NCBI GenBank assembly: GCA_963839095.1
Contig: CAWIUF010000013.1
Location: 62,001 to 126,000 of the forward strand
Source: Palsa-504 sp963839095
Lineage (GTDB): Bacteria > Actinomycetota > Actinomycetes > Streptosporangiales > Streptosporangiaceae
Reading direction: 5' to 3'
DNA: 64,000 bases
Both the position numbers and the translations under genes were made by a program. A model generated the notes under the pieces. It ran no database searches and had not been told where the DNA came from. It saw only the letters and a program-made list of their open reading frames with translations. Of this stretch, positions 36,010 through 45,029 are shown one piece after another; position 1 is the first letter of the stretch; each line of letters opens with the position of its first letter.

Positions 36010-36337
36010 CTTCTTCTCCGTTCAGTTCCGCCAGGACGGCGTCGAGGCGGCGGTAACGCTGCTCGACGCGAGCCCGGTGGCGTTCGATCCAGGTGTCCAT
36101 CAGGTCCAGGGCCCGCACCTCCAGGCGTACCGGCCGGGGTTGCGGTCCCGGCGGACGGCTGACCAGGCCGGCGTGCTCGAGCACGCGCAGGTGCTTGTAG
36201 ACGGCCTGCAGCGACATCCGGTACGGCTCGGCGAGCTGGCTCACGGTAGCGTCGCCGTCGGACAGGCGGGCCACCATGTCGCGCCGGGTCGGGTCCGCGA
36301 GGGCGGCGAAGACGGGCGACAGCGTGTCCGCGGTCAT
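35993..36337 (-). CDS. ArsR-type HTH transcriptional regulator
   Basis: A 114-aa winged HTH. ADPTRRDMVARLSDGDATVS and LQAVYKHLRVLEHAGLVSR are the recognition helices. No Cys or His metal site is present in the expected alpha-3 position, so it is not a metal sensor of the classical kind. It is first in the operon with the SRPBCC and DinB genes. The region just upstream has five GGTTGA half-sites in inverted pairs. Confidence 0.87.
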   Translation of the reverse strand: MTADTLSPVFAALADPTRRDMVARLSDGDATVSQLAEPYRMSLQAVYKHLRVLEHAGLVSRPPGPQPRPVRLEVRALDLMDTWIERHRARVEQRYRRLDAVLAELNGEEDEQDH

Positions 36338-36346
36338 CGGCCCTCA

Positions 36347-36411
36347 CTTTCAACTCACTGGTTGAAAGAATCGTACGCCGGTTGACCCTCGCCCGTCAAC
36401 CTCTTGGTTGA
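36347..36411. promoter_or_regulatory. Operator array of GGTTGA/TCAACC half-sites for the ArsR-type regulator
   Basis: Three inverted repeats fall in 65 nt: CTTTCAAC-6nt-GTTGAAAG at 36347-36368 (perfect), GGTTGAC-8nt-GTCAACC at 36380-36401 (perfect), and TCAACC-4nt-GGTTGA at 36396-36411 (perfect). All half-sites are the same sequence in alternating orientation. The first begins 10 nt upstream of the ArsR ATG, so binding would shut off the promoter. Confidence 0.8.
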
Positions 36412-36464
36412 AAGTGCTGTTGAAGGCCCCGGCCGGTGGCCGCCGGAACGCAACTGGATTTCAC

Positions 36465-37649
36465 TCAGGAGGTCAGGAGGGCCTGGGTGGGTGACAGGCG
36501 GGCGGCGCGGAGGGCGGGGAGCAGGCCGGCCAGGGCGCCGATGACGACGGCCGCGGCCAGGCCGCCGGCCCAGGCCTGGGGCGGGATGAGCACGGCCTCG
36601 GCGTGGGCGCGGGCGTAGGCGGCGGTGGCGGCCGCGCCGAGGGCGACGCCGGCGGCGCCGCCGGCCAGGGACAGCAGGATGGCCTCGGCCAGGAACTGGG
36701 CGCGGATCTGGCCGCGGGTGGCGCCCAGCGCCCGGCGCAGCCCGATCTCGGAGCGGCGCTCCAGCACCGAGATGACCATGATGTTGGCCACCCCGATCGC
36801 GCCGACCAGCAGCGCGACCGCGCCGAGCCCGAGGAACAGGGTGTCGAGGGCGCCCTGGGCCTCGGCCCGGGCGGTGAGCGCGTCCGAGGGCCGGGACACG
36901 TTGACCTGGCCGGGGTTTTCCGGGTTGGCCTGCGCGCCGAGCAGGTCGTCGACGGCGATGACGGCGGCCCGGGTATCGACGGTGCGGACGTAGAGCTGCG
37001 ACGGGTGGCCGTCGAAGTGCAGGTACTGTTCCGCGGCCGGGAAGCCGACCAGGACCGCCGAGTCGATTTGCGGCGCGTAGACGGCCGGGCCGAGGATGCC
37101 GGTGACGTAGAACCACTGGCCGCCGGCCCGGATCCGCAGCCCGGGCGCGATCCGGTCGATGCCCATCAGCCGCGCGGCGGCGGCGCCGAGCACGGCGGCC
37201 GGCTCGCGGGCGGTGGCGGCGTCGAGGAACCGGCCCTGGGCCAGGCGGGTGCCGACCGTCGCGGGCAGGCCGAGGGTGGCGGCGTCGACGCTGAGGCCGT
37301 TGGTCTCGATGGCCGGGAGGTAGGGGGACTTGTAGACGCTGATGGCGCCGATGGTGCCGGTGGCCTGCACCGCGGTGACGCCGGGGAGCCGGGTGATCAT
37401 GCCCGGCGCCGCCACCGGCAGCTCGGCGGTGGCGCCGGAGAACGTCTGCCCGTTGGTGACGGTCAGCAGGTTGGTGCCCAGGCGGCCGATCTCGGCCAGC
37501 AGCGCGGCCTGGGCGGAGGCGGCCAGGCCGAGGACGGCGACGATGGCGGCGACGCCGATGGCGATGCCCAGCGCCGACAGCGCGGCCCGCAGCTTGCGGG
37601 TCCGCAGCCCGACGCTGGCCAGGGCGGCCAGGTCGGAGAAGGCGATCAT
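36465..37649 (-). CDS. MacB/FtsX-type ABC transporter permease
   Basis: A 394-aa protein. A first membrane helix (ALSALGIAIGVAAIVAVLGL) is followed by a large extracytoplasmic domain of about 220 aa and then three C-terminal helices (LGLGAVALLVGAIGVANIMV, AEAILLSLAGGAAG, AAVVIGALAGLLPAL). ERRSEIGLRRALGATRGQI is the MacB coupling helix signature. It works with the ATPase encoded just upstream to move substrates out or to drive an extracytoplasmic partner. It overlaps the ATPase gene by 4 nt. Confidence 0.88.
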   Translation of the reverse strand: MIAFSDLAALASVGLRTRKLRAALSALGIAIGVAAIVAVLGLAASAQAALLAEIGRLGTNLLTVTNGQTFSGATAELPVAAPGMITRLPGVTAVQATGTIGAISVYKSPYLPAIETNGLSVDAATLGLPATVGTRLAQGRFLDAATAREPAAVLGAAAARLMGIDRIAPGLRIRAGGQWFYVTGILGPAVYAPQIDSAVLVGFPAAEQYLHFDGHPSQLYVRTVDTRAAVIAVDDLLGAQANPENPGQVNVSRPSDALTARAEAQGALDTLFLGLGAVALLVGAIGVANIMVISVLERRSEIGLRRALGATRGQIRAQFLAEAILLSLAGGAAGVALGAAATAAYARAHAEAVLIPPQAWAGGLAAAVVIGALAGLLPALRAARLSPTQALLTS

Positions 37650-38325
37650 GACCGGTCACCGGTGATGTGCCCGTCGAGCATGTCGATGCGCCGCCGGGTC
37701 CGGGCGGCGACCGCCTGGTCGTGGGTGATGATGACGATCGTCGTCCCCTGCTGGTTGAGGTCGTCGAGCAGGGCCAGGATCGCGGCGCCGGTGGCCGAGT
37801 CCAGGTTGCCGGTCGGTTCGTCGGCCAGCAGCACCGCGGGGCGGCCGGCGATGGCCCGGGCGATCGCGACCCGCTGCCGCTCGCCGCCGGACAGCTGGTT
37901 CGGACGGGCAGCGGACCGGTGGCCCAGGCCGACGACGGCCAGGGCGCGTTGGGCCAGCCGGTGCCGCTCGGCCCGGCGGACTCCGGCGTAGAGCAGGCCG
38001 TCGGCCACGTTGCCGAGGGCACTGCGGTGCTCGGCCAGGAAGAACTGCTGGAACACGAACCCGATCCGGGACGCGCGCAGCGCCGCCAGCTCGCGGTCGC
38101 GCATCCGGGCCACGTCGAGCCCGGTGACGCGCACGGTCCCGGTCGTCGGCCGGTCCAGGGTGCCCATCAGGTGCAGCAGGGTGGACTTGCCCGAACCGGA
38201 CGGGCCGGTCACCGCCACCAGGTCCCCGGCCGCCACGGCCAGGCTGGCCTGGTCCAGGGCCCGCAGCGGGGGCGATCCGGGGTACAGCTTCGACACGCGT
38301 CCAGCTCCAGCACCGGGGCGGTCAC
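37646..38325 (-). CDS. MacB/LolD-type ABC transporter ATPase
   Basis: The ATPase has GPSGSGKSTLLHLMG (Walker A), IGFVFQQFFL (Q loop), LSGGERQRVAIARA, VLLADEPTGNLD (Walker B) and IITHDQAVA. Two starts are possible: GTG 38296 in the main frame, or GTG 38325 overlapping the previous stop, which reads VTAPVLELDA and continues into VSKLYPGSPP only if one base is restored near 38298. The second fits family N-termini better, so the gene likely carries a 1-nt deletion. It powers the neighbouring permease and adaptor. Confidence 0.82.
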
Positions 38326-39417
38326 GAGGCCGCCACCACGACGCGCTGGCCGGGGGTCAGCGCCCCGGTCACCTGGACCAGGCCGGAGGCGTCGTCGAAG
38401 ATCCCGGGTGTCACCGGCACCCAGCGCCGAGTACTCCCCCGGCCGACGACCTCGACGGCGTACCGCCCGGCCGCCTGGGCCACCAGCGCCGTCACCGGGA
38501 CCACCAGCGCGCCGCGGGCGGCGCCGGTGGTGATGTTCACCGTCACCGGCGCCTGGTCCAGGGTTCCCGCCGCCCGCGGATCGGTCAGCGTCACCTGTAC
38601 TGCGATCGTCGTGACGGGGCTTCCGCCCGACCCGGAGGTGGTCGCCGCCGTGCCGACCGAGGACACCGCGCCCGGCGTCGTCGTCCCGTCGGGCAGCGTG
38701 ACGGTCACCCGGTCCCCGGCTCGGACCTCGCCTTCCCGGGAGACGTCGAGCGGGACCGTCACCACGTGCTGGTCCGAGGTCGCGGCCAGCACCGGGCCGT
38801 CGGCCGGGCCGCCCAGGCTGCCGGTCACCTGACTGACACGCAGCGGCTGCGGCTCGAACACCACCGACCCGAGCGGCAGCCAGCCGGACGGGGCGGCGAC
38901 ACCGAGGCGCGACTGCAGCTTCGCCACCCCGGCGGCCGTCGCCCAGGAGAAGTAGTCCCAGCCCAGGGCCGCGATACTGGCGCGCTCGGCGGCGCCCAGG
39001 GCGACCAGGTCGCGGTTCAGCTGGGCGACGTCGTGTCCGGTCACGCCTTCGGCCAGGGGGCGCCAGGCGGGGATGGTGCCAGGGAGGAGGATGACGGGGG
39101 TTTCATCATTCGTTCGGTACAAAGGGTGCCCGGGCCGGATGACCTGGCCGGCTGATGGCAGCCAGGTCAGGGTGCCGTTGCCCTGTCCGCGGACCAGGTA
39201 GGAGCCGGCGTATCCGAGCGTCGCGGTCACCGGCGTGGTCGCCGTGATGTCCCGCCGGGCGACCGTCGCCGTGGCCGGCGGCGGCAACCCGGGCGGCCCG
39301 GCCCCGGGCGAGGCGGCCGGGGAGAGCGGGCCGGCCCGCCATGCCCACAGCGCCCCGGCGATGATCGAGGGTGGCGACGGCCAGGGCCGCCCAGCGGCTC
39401 CGGGTACGGCCGGTCAC
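38322..39417 (-). CDS. HlyD/MacA-type efflux adaptor (membrane fusion protein), frameshifted near the N-terminus
   Basis: The body from 39287 down contains the adaptor elements: VARRDITATTPVTATLGYAG at the N-terminus, a lipoyl/barrel region, peptidoglycan-binding-like LNRDLVALGAAERASIAALG and a C-terminal VRAGDRVTVTLPDG. The family N-terminal anchor is encoded upstream from GTG 39417 as WAALAVATL then, after a surplus base near 39366, IIAGALWAWRAGPLSPAA. Restoring that base gives one protein of about 364 aa. The GTG overlaps the stop of the lipoprotein gene. Actinomycete ABC efflux systems of this type have an adaptor although they lack an outer membrane. Confidence 0.78.
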
Positions 39418-39965
39418 CGGGGCGGGTCCCCGTAGCCGCCGCAGCCGCCGTCTTCGCCGATGCCGTCACACAGCTGGATCGTGGTCGGGCCGGCCGCGGA
39501 CGGGACCAGCAGGTGCGTGCACTGACCGGCCGCATTGCTGACCCGCGGCGAGGCCGGGTCGATGCCGGGGATGTCGAAGACGGGCTGCCCCTGGCGGTCG
39601 GTGGTGGGGTCGGGCCAGGTCGTTATCCCGGCCGAACGCATGCAGCGGGCGAACTTCGAGCAGGCCGGTCATGATCTGCGGGGCCTGGGCCGGGGACGGC
39701 TGGAGCAGCGGCGCGCAGGCTCGCCGGGCCGCCTGGAACCGGGCATTGCTGACGCCGGCTTGCTGCGGGGTGACCTTGGGCGCCCCTCCCCCGCGGGCGG
39801 GGTCGGGGAAGTCCGGCACGCCGTGCGCGCGCATGCAGCGGGAGTAGGCGACCGCTCCCCCGGCCACGCTGGGCGGGCTGCCGCGGTGGCCGGCGTCGGG
39901 CTGGCGCTGCAGGCGGCCAGCAGCGCCAGGCTGGCCGCGGCGATCAGCTTCAGGACTGGCTTCAT
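39414..39965 (-). pseudogene. Lipoprotein with duplicated RCMR motif, two frameshifts
   Basis: From the ATG at 39965 a lipoprotein signal is clear (LIAAASLALLAACSAS, lipobox LAAC). Two further segments in different frames follow: YSRCMRAHGVPDFPDPARGG and then FARCMRSAGITTWPDP, which are two copies of one repeat (R-C-M-R-x-x-G-x-x-x-x-P-D-P). The end is GQCTHLLVPSAAGPTTIQLC, then a Gly-rich tail. Shifts lie near 39885 and 39655. It is the first gene of the efflux operon and could be its surface partner. Function unknown. Confidence 0.65.
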
Positions 39966-39989
39966 GCCGGGAGTCTTACGCCGAACGGG

Positions 39990-40026
39990 TGACATCACCG
40001 CAACCTGCGATGTCGCACGGATGTCA
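39990..40026. promoter_or_regulatory. Likely response-regulator binding region
   Basis: TGACATC at 39990-39996 and GATGTCA at 40020-40026 are perfect inverted arms, with a third GATGTC at 40009-40014 between them. The site lies between the divergent efflux operon and the two-component genes, where the OmpR-type regulator would act on both. Confidence 0.5.
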
Positions 40027-40050
40027 TGCCTGCCGGCGCACACTGGGGAG

Positions 40051-40704
40051 ATGCGGGTGCTGGTGGCCGAGGACCACGTGACGCTGGCGGGCCGGATCGC
40101 TCAGGGGCTGGCCCAGGCCGGGATGGCGGTGGACGCCGTGCACGACGGCGCGGCGGCGCTGGAGGCGGCCGCGCACACGGACTACGACGTGATCGTGCTC
40201 GACCGCGATCTTCCCCTGGTGCACGGGGACCGGGTGTGCCGGACCCTGGCCGGGGGCGGGCCGCGGATCCTGATGCTGACCGCGGCGGGCGGGGTGGACG
40301 ACCGGGTGGACGGGCTGGAGCTGGGGGCCGATGACTACCTGCCCAAGCCGTTCGTCTTCGCGGAACTCGTCGCGCGGGTGCGGGCGCTGGGCCGCCGCGC
40401 GCCGTCCGCGCCGCCGGTGCTGCGCTGGCGGGACCTGTGCGTCGACCGGGCGCGGCACCGGGCCAGCCGCGGCGGCGGGCCGCTGTCGCTGACCCGCAAG
40501 GAGTTCGGCGTCCTGGAGATGCTGCTGGCCGCCGACGGCGCCGTGGTCAGCGCGGAGGAACTGCTCGAGCATGGGTGGGACGCGCACGCCGACCCGTTCA
40601 GCAATATCGTCTCGGTGACGATGGCCCGGCTGCGGCGCAAGCTCGGCGACCCGCCGCTGATCGAGACCGTGGTGGGCAAGGGGTACCGGATGTTCGGGGT
40701 ATGA
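40051..40704 (+). CDS. OmpR-family response regulator
   Basis: A 217-aa protein. The receiver has the acidic pair in VLVAEDHVTLAG, the phospho-acceptor Asp in VIVLDRDLPL, Thr in ILMLTAAGG and Lys in DDYLPKPF. The C-terminal winged HTH reads LSLTRKEFGVLEMLLAADGA and ends VTMARLRRKLGDPPLIETVV. It pairs with the next gene, which it overlaps by 4 nt (ATGA), and faces the efflux operon, which it probably regulates. GGGGAG touches the ATG directly, so the Shine-Dalgarno spacing is poor and the mRNA may be leaderless. Confidence 0.9.
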   Translation: MRVLVAEDHVTLAGRIAQGLAQAGMAVDAVHDGAAALEAAAHTDYDVIVLDRDLPLVHGDRVCRTLAGGGPRILMLTAAGGVDDRVDGLELGADDYLPKPFVFAELVARVRALGRRAPSAPPVLRWRDLCVDRARHRASRGGGPLSLTRKEFGVLEMLLAADGAVVSAEELLEHGWDAHADPFSNIVSVTMARLRRKLGDPPLIETVVGKGYRMFGV

Positions 40705-41871
40705 GCCGGCCGCGGCTGACGGTCCGGGCCCGGCTGACCCTGCTGTACATCGGCCTGTTCGCGCTGTGCGGGGCGATCGTGGTGGCGGTCAGCTATACGC
40801 AGGTGGCGCAGTTGCCGGCGCAGGGCCAGGGCGGGCCGGGCTTCGCCGGGCGACCTGGCCGGGTTCGCGGCGCGGTGCCGGTCCGCGGAGGTGAGCCGCC
40901 AGCCCGACCCGCGCATCCTGGCCAAGTGCGCGGCGTACTTCCAGCAGGTCGGGGCGCAGGGGCAGCGGTCCCTGACGCTGTCGCACCTGCTGCGGTACTC
41001 GCTGATCACGCTGGCCGTGGTCATCGCGCTGGCCGCGGTCCTGGGCTGGGTGTTCGCCGGGCGGGCGCTGCGGCCGGTGCAGCGGATCACGACGGCGGCC
41101 CGGGCGGCGTCGTCGCACGACCTGTCGGCGCGGGTGGCGGCGACCGGGCCGCGGGACGAGCTGCGGGAGCTGGCGGAGACGTTCGACGAGATGCTGGGCC
41201 GGCTCCAGGCGGCGTTCGAGGGGCAGCAGCGGTTCATCGCCAACGCCTCGCACGAGCTGCGGACGCCGCTGGCGGTCATGCGGGCGACGGTGGACGTGGT
41301 GCTGGACGATCCGGCTGCCACGACCGGTGACCTGCGGGCGATGGGCGCCGATATCCGGGCCGCGGTCGATCACGCCGAGCGGCTCATCGGGGCACTGCTG
41401 CTGCTGGCGCGGAACGAGCGCGGGCTCACCGTCCGGGAGGAGGTGGACCTGGCCACGGTGGCGGAGGACGTGCTGGACGTCGTGGACGTCGCGGGTGACC
41501 GGCGGGTGCACGCCGCGCTGGAGCCGGCCGTCGTCGCGGGCGATCCGGTGCTGGCCGGGCGGCTGGTCGCGAACCTGGTCGACAACGCGCTGCGGTACAA
41601 CGTGCCGGACGGTGAGGTCTGGGTCAGCACCCGCGCTCTGGCAGGCGGCGGCGAGCTGGTCGTGGCTAATACCGGCCCGGTCGTCGGCCCGGCCGATGCC
41701 GGGCGTATTTTCCGGCCGTTCGAGCGGCTCAGCGACCGGACGTCCCAGGACGGGTTCGGGCTCGGGCTGGCCATCGTGGCGTCCATCGCGGCGATCCACG
41801 GCGGGACCGTGACCGCCTGTCCGCGCGACGGCGGCGGGCTGTCCGTCACGGTCTCTATCCCCCGCGGGTAA
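40701..41871 (+). CDS. Sensor histidine kinase, frameshifted in the sensor domain
   Basis: The first frame has an N-terminal membrane helix (ARLTLLYIGLFALCGAIVVA) and an extracytoplasmic part. At GGG 40848-40850 one surplus base shifts the frame. The next frame continues FAARCRSAEVSRQPDPRIL, a second membrane helix (LITLAVVIALAAVLGWVFAG), HAMP, the phospho-accepting His in NASHELRTPLAVMRA, the N box LVANLVDNALRYN, and G boxes GFGLGLAIVASI. Restoring one base gives about 389 aa. It phosphorylates the regulator just upstream; the stimulus is not known. Confidence 0.82.
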
Positions 41872-41891
41872 CGGAACCTAGGGTGGTGGCT

Positions 41892-43217
41892 ATGGAGGAT
41901 CCGGAAGTCTACCTCGGGGCCATCACGGCTCCGCTGGCCCGCGCCCAGGAGGGCAGGCCGTACCCGGTCGCGCGGCTCAGCGTGGAGGCGGTGGCCAACG
42001 CGTTCGTGGTGCTCGGGCTGCTGCCAGCGGCGCGGGCCGCGGAGATCCTCGACGCGTCGCAGCCGGCGCTGGAGGCGGCCGGCTTCCGGGTCGGCCGGGA
42101 AATCGGCGAACTGAGCGTCAATCCGGGTGCGCGCGACCTCGCCGGGGCGCGGGCCGCCTGCCCGGACCAGCTAAGGCAGCTCCCGCTGGCGGTCGGCGCC
42201 GGTCCGGTGCGCTGCCGGCTGCGGCGGCACGAGCTCGCCATCACGTGGGCCACGGTCACCCCGGAGGGGATCCGGCTGAGCTATCTCGGCGACGCGCGGG
42301 ACGGCGACCGTGAGGTGGCGAGCGTGCTCGCCCGCGAGGTCGCCGAGGACATCGCGGAGCTGTCGGTGACCGACGACAGCGGCGGGACTTACCGGGTCCC
42401 CCGGGCCAACGCGCCCGGCAGCATCGCCGGGCGGTGCACCGCGTCGGGTGAGACACGCTGGTATCCCGAAGGGGAGTTCCTGGCTGAGGCGGTCCGCGGC
42501 GGGGGTTCGGCGGTGCGATGGCTCGAGCTTTCGGCGGGGGCGGGGACGCCACCCGTTCGGTTCGAGATTTCGTCGCCTGGCGCGGTGCCGACGGGGATCG
42601 CGCGACCGCCCTGGCCGACGCCGGCGGAGTGCTACCTGGACCAGCTCGCGCCACCGGACCGGAAGTGGTCGATCGGCTCCTTCGAGACCGGCACGGTGGA
42701 GCTCGACACCGCGGCTATCGTGGCGGCTGTCGCTGACGCGCTGGTCGCCGTGGGCGCGGTGCCGGCGGACAGCGCGGTGCTCACGGGGATCACGGAGCGG
42801 GTGCGGCGGGACTGGCGGCTCGCCTTGAGCGACCAGCAGCTGGCCCTGACGGACCCGTGGGACAGCTCTGGGCAGGGCGCGGACCTGGCGGCCCGGCTGC
42901 CGCTCGGGCGCGCCACTGCCGTGCTGGAGAGCATCACGGCCCGCGAGGACATGGTGTCCGTGCAGCTGTACGGGTACCCCTGGACGTTCGAGGGGTCCTG
43001 GCCGCTGATCGTGCCGTGCTTCCGGGTCACCGCCGTCGACGACACCGGCGCGGAGTACGAAGGCGAGCCCGGTAACGGCAGCTGGTCACCCGAGTACGAG
43101 GGCAGCGTCACCTTCTGGTTCTCGCCTCCGGTGGGGCCGCAGGCCAGGCAGCTGCGGGTGACCGTCAGCACCCTGTGGGAAGCCGCCTGGGCGCTGGTCG
43201 ACATTCCCGGACGTTAG
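41892..43217 (+). CDS. Protein of unknown function, paralogue of the convergent gene
   Basis: A 441-aa soluble protein with no known catalytic motif. It has two halves: a helical region (AVANAFVVLGLLPAARAAEI), beta-rich stretches including ELAITWATVTPEGIRLSYLG, and a second helical region (TAAIVAAVADALVAVGAVPA) followed by FRVTAVDDTGAEYEGEPGN and GSVTFWFSPPVGPQARQLRV. The last part has the same D-x-x-G-x-x-Y-x-G-E pattern and F-W-x-P end as the gene that converges on it at 43268. GTG 41883 is another start. I do not recognise the family. Confidence 0.6.
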   Translation: MEDPEVYLGAITAPLARAQEGRPYPVARLSVEAVANAFVVLGLLPAARAAEILDASQPALEAAGFRVGREIGELSVNPGARDLAGARAACPDQLRQLPLAVGAGPVRCRLRRHELAITWATVTPEGIRLSYLGDARDGDREVASVLAREVAEDIAELSVTDDSGGTYRVPRANAPGSIAGRCTASGETRWYPEGEFLAEAVRGGGSAVRWLELSAGAGTPPVRFEISSPGAVPTGIARPPWPTPAECYLDQLAPPDRKWSIGSFETGTVELDTAAIVAAVADALVAVGAVPADSAVLTGITERVRRDWRLALSDQQLALTDPWDSSGQGADLAARLPLGRATAVLESITAREDMVSVQLYGYPWTFEGSWPLIVPCFRVTAVDDTGAEYEGEPGNGSWSPEYEGSVTFWFSPPVGPQARQLRVTVSTLWEAAWALVDIPGR

Positions 43218-43267
43218 TTTTTGGTGCTCGCGGTGCCGGCCGGGGAAGAGCGGCCCGCTGAGCTGCA

Positions 43268-44553
43268 CTACTCAGCCTCCGGCCCCCGGGGTGGCGCGGT
43301 CGGCGTGAGCGGCACCCGGATGACGGCGCGGGCGGTGGCGGCGGTCGGCATGAGGTCGACGTGGGTGGCCTGGCGGTCGAGGGCGGGCCAGAACCCGATC
43401 GCGCCCCGGGACCGGTCAGCGCCGGGGTTCCAGCTGCCCTGCTCGCCGAGGTAGTAGTTGCCCAGGTCGTCGGCTGCCCACCAGGTCAGGTGGGGCTGGT
43501 CGGGCAGGTCGGCCCAGGGCAGGCCGGTGCGCGCCGGGGGTACCAGTTCGACCGTGATGCCGAAGTGCTCAGCGCGGGATTCGAGGGCGATGACGGCCGC
43601 GGTGATCCCGTCGAAGGGCGGGGTGACCACGCCGACGGGGATCGTGCGGACCGGGCCGCCGGCCTGGCCCCAGCGGGTCAGCAGGGACAGCCACGGCCCG
43701 GGCAGGTCACGGGGAGGCGCGGCCGGGTTCTGGGGAGGCGCGGCCGGGCCCGTGGTGCGGGGACGTAGCACGGCCAGCGCGGCCCGGGCGTCGCTGATGA
43801 CCGCGGCGCCCGCCGGGAGCGCTCCGGCGGCGACCAGGGCCGCGGCCGTAGCCTCGAATGCGAGGTGCAGATCGTGGAAGTCGTTGATCGTGGCCACGCG
43901 CTCCCACAGGTGCCGGATGGCCGGGTCCTGCTCGGGCAGCGGCTCGGTCCAGGTCCGGATGACGGCAGGCGGGGCGGCCAGTTCCAGCCGTTCTCCCAGC
44001 AATTCGATCCACGCCGCGTCCGCGGCGAGCCGCGGGTCGGTCTCGTACTCGCCCCGCCAGACCCGGCCGCCGATCCGGCCGCCGCCGGAGAACACGGCGG
44101 CGGCGGTCGTTCCCCGGGAGTCGGTGACGCTTAGCTGCCGCGCCCACGCGGGGAGCGGGTCAGGGTGCGGCTGGCGCGGCTGGCTCGGCGCCGGCTCATC
44201 GAGCCGAAGATCGGCTCGGATGGTCGTCGCGTGGCTGGTGAACGCGACGTAATGGAGGGTGAGCCGCCCGCCCGGCCGGTCGATGACCCGCTCGCAGGGC
44301 ACGACCCGGAGCTCGCTGGTATCCGGCGGCGCCGTCTTGCTGCTGGCCGGAGCCGGTAGTCCTGACCTTTGGAAAGGTCGTAACCATCGACGACCGCCTG
44401 CGCGGCCGCGACCGTGATGGCGTCCACCGCGACCAGGGCCGCGGCGGCCGCGGCGAGGACCGGGCTGTGCGGCGGCCTGCGGGCGGCGCCGCCCGTTTTT
44501 ACCCACCGCTCGCCAAGCAGCCGCAGGTACCTTTCACCGTCAACCCCGGCCAC
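43268..44553 (-). CDS. Protein of unknown function, paralogue of the convergent gene, frameshifted
   Basis: From GTG 44553 the first frame (VAGVDGERYLRLLGERWVK, a hydrophobic helix VLAAAAAALVAVDAITVA, then DGYDLSKGQDYRL) ends near 44345, where an indel moves the frame. The rest reads LRVVPCERVIDRPGGRLTLH, LAFEATAAALVAAGALPAGA, then ADDLGNYYLGEQGSWNPGAD, GAIGFWPALDRQATHVDLMP and VIRVPLTPTAP. The end shares the D-x-x-G-x-Y-x-G-E and F-W-P-x-x-D patterns with the protein encoded at 41892-43217. About 425 aa after correction. One N-terminal hydrophobic helix may anchor it. Function unknown. Confidence 0.6.
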
Positions 44554-44854
44554 GTTTCCATGCTCGCACAGCAGGTGGGCTGAAGGGTCTCCTCGCTCAG
44601 CTCGCGTTCGAGTTCGTCGGTGAACTCGAGGGGCAGGGCGAGGAGGCGGCGGAGGAAGCCGGACAACTCGCGGGCGGCTCCTGGTACATCAGGATCGCTC
44701 GCTCCGTATCGCCTGCTGGTCAGGGATAACCCTGAGGTCGCTCAGCGAGGTACCAGGGTGCGAACCGGGGGCGATCCCGATCGACGGGAACCGCCCCCGG
44801 CGGCAGTCTTGAATCAAGAAAGCAAGCACCCAGCAGCACAGGAGACCGATCACC
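44554..44854. other. Gap with possible relic and conserved leader
   Basis: No complete gene. On the minus strand, 44560-44670 could encode SGFLRRLLALPLEFTDELER, perhaps the tail of a lost gene. The part 44722-44854 is the leader of the small membrane protein gene and is nearly identical to 49210-49343. It holds AGGGATAACCCT and AGTCTTGAATCAAGAAAGCA, features kept in both copies. Confidence 0.5.
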
Positions 44855-45001
44855 ATGCCCGCCATCCTCGCCCTCGTCCTCGCCGCCATCGTCGCCTTCG
44901 CGGTCCTCGGCTTTTTCATCCACGTCCTGTTCTCTCCGTGGCTGCTGGTCGCCGTCGCCTGCATCGCCTTCATCAAGTTCCGGCCCCGCCGCTCCCGCCA
45001 G
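44722..45001 (+). repeat. Direct repeat, copy 1 (leader plus small membrane protein gene)
   Basis: A unit of about 280 bp repeated at 49210-49488 in the same orientation. Kept blocks include AGGGATAACCCT, a GTACCAGGGTG-type box, GATCCCGATCGACGGGA, CAGTCTTGAATCAAGAAAGC and CAGGAGACCGATCACCATG, then the reading frame itself. Differences are mostly third-position or leader substitutions, which indicates a duplication followed by selection on the protein. Confidence 0.85.
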
Positions 45002-45004
45002 TAA
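44855..45004 (+). CDS. 49-residue membrane protein, copy 1
   Basis: ATG at 44855 follows AGGAGA with 8 nt spacing. The peptide is MPAILALVLAAIVAFAVLGF, then FIHVLFSPWLLVAVACIAFI, then a basic KFRPRRSRQ tail: two hydrophobic helices in a hairpin and a positive C-terminus, expected to face the cytoplasm. It has no family I can name; short hydrophobic proteins of this type are common in actinomycetes. A second copy at 49344 keeps nearly every residue, which supports it as a real gene despite its size. Confidence 0.75.
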   Translation: MPAILALVLAAIVAFAVLGFFIHVLFSPWLLVAVACIAFIKFRPRRSRQ

Positions 45005-45029
45005 GGGCAGGCCCCCGTAGGCTGGTCTT

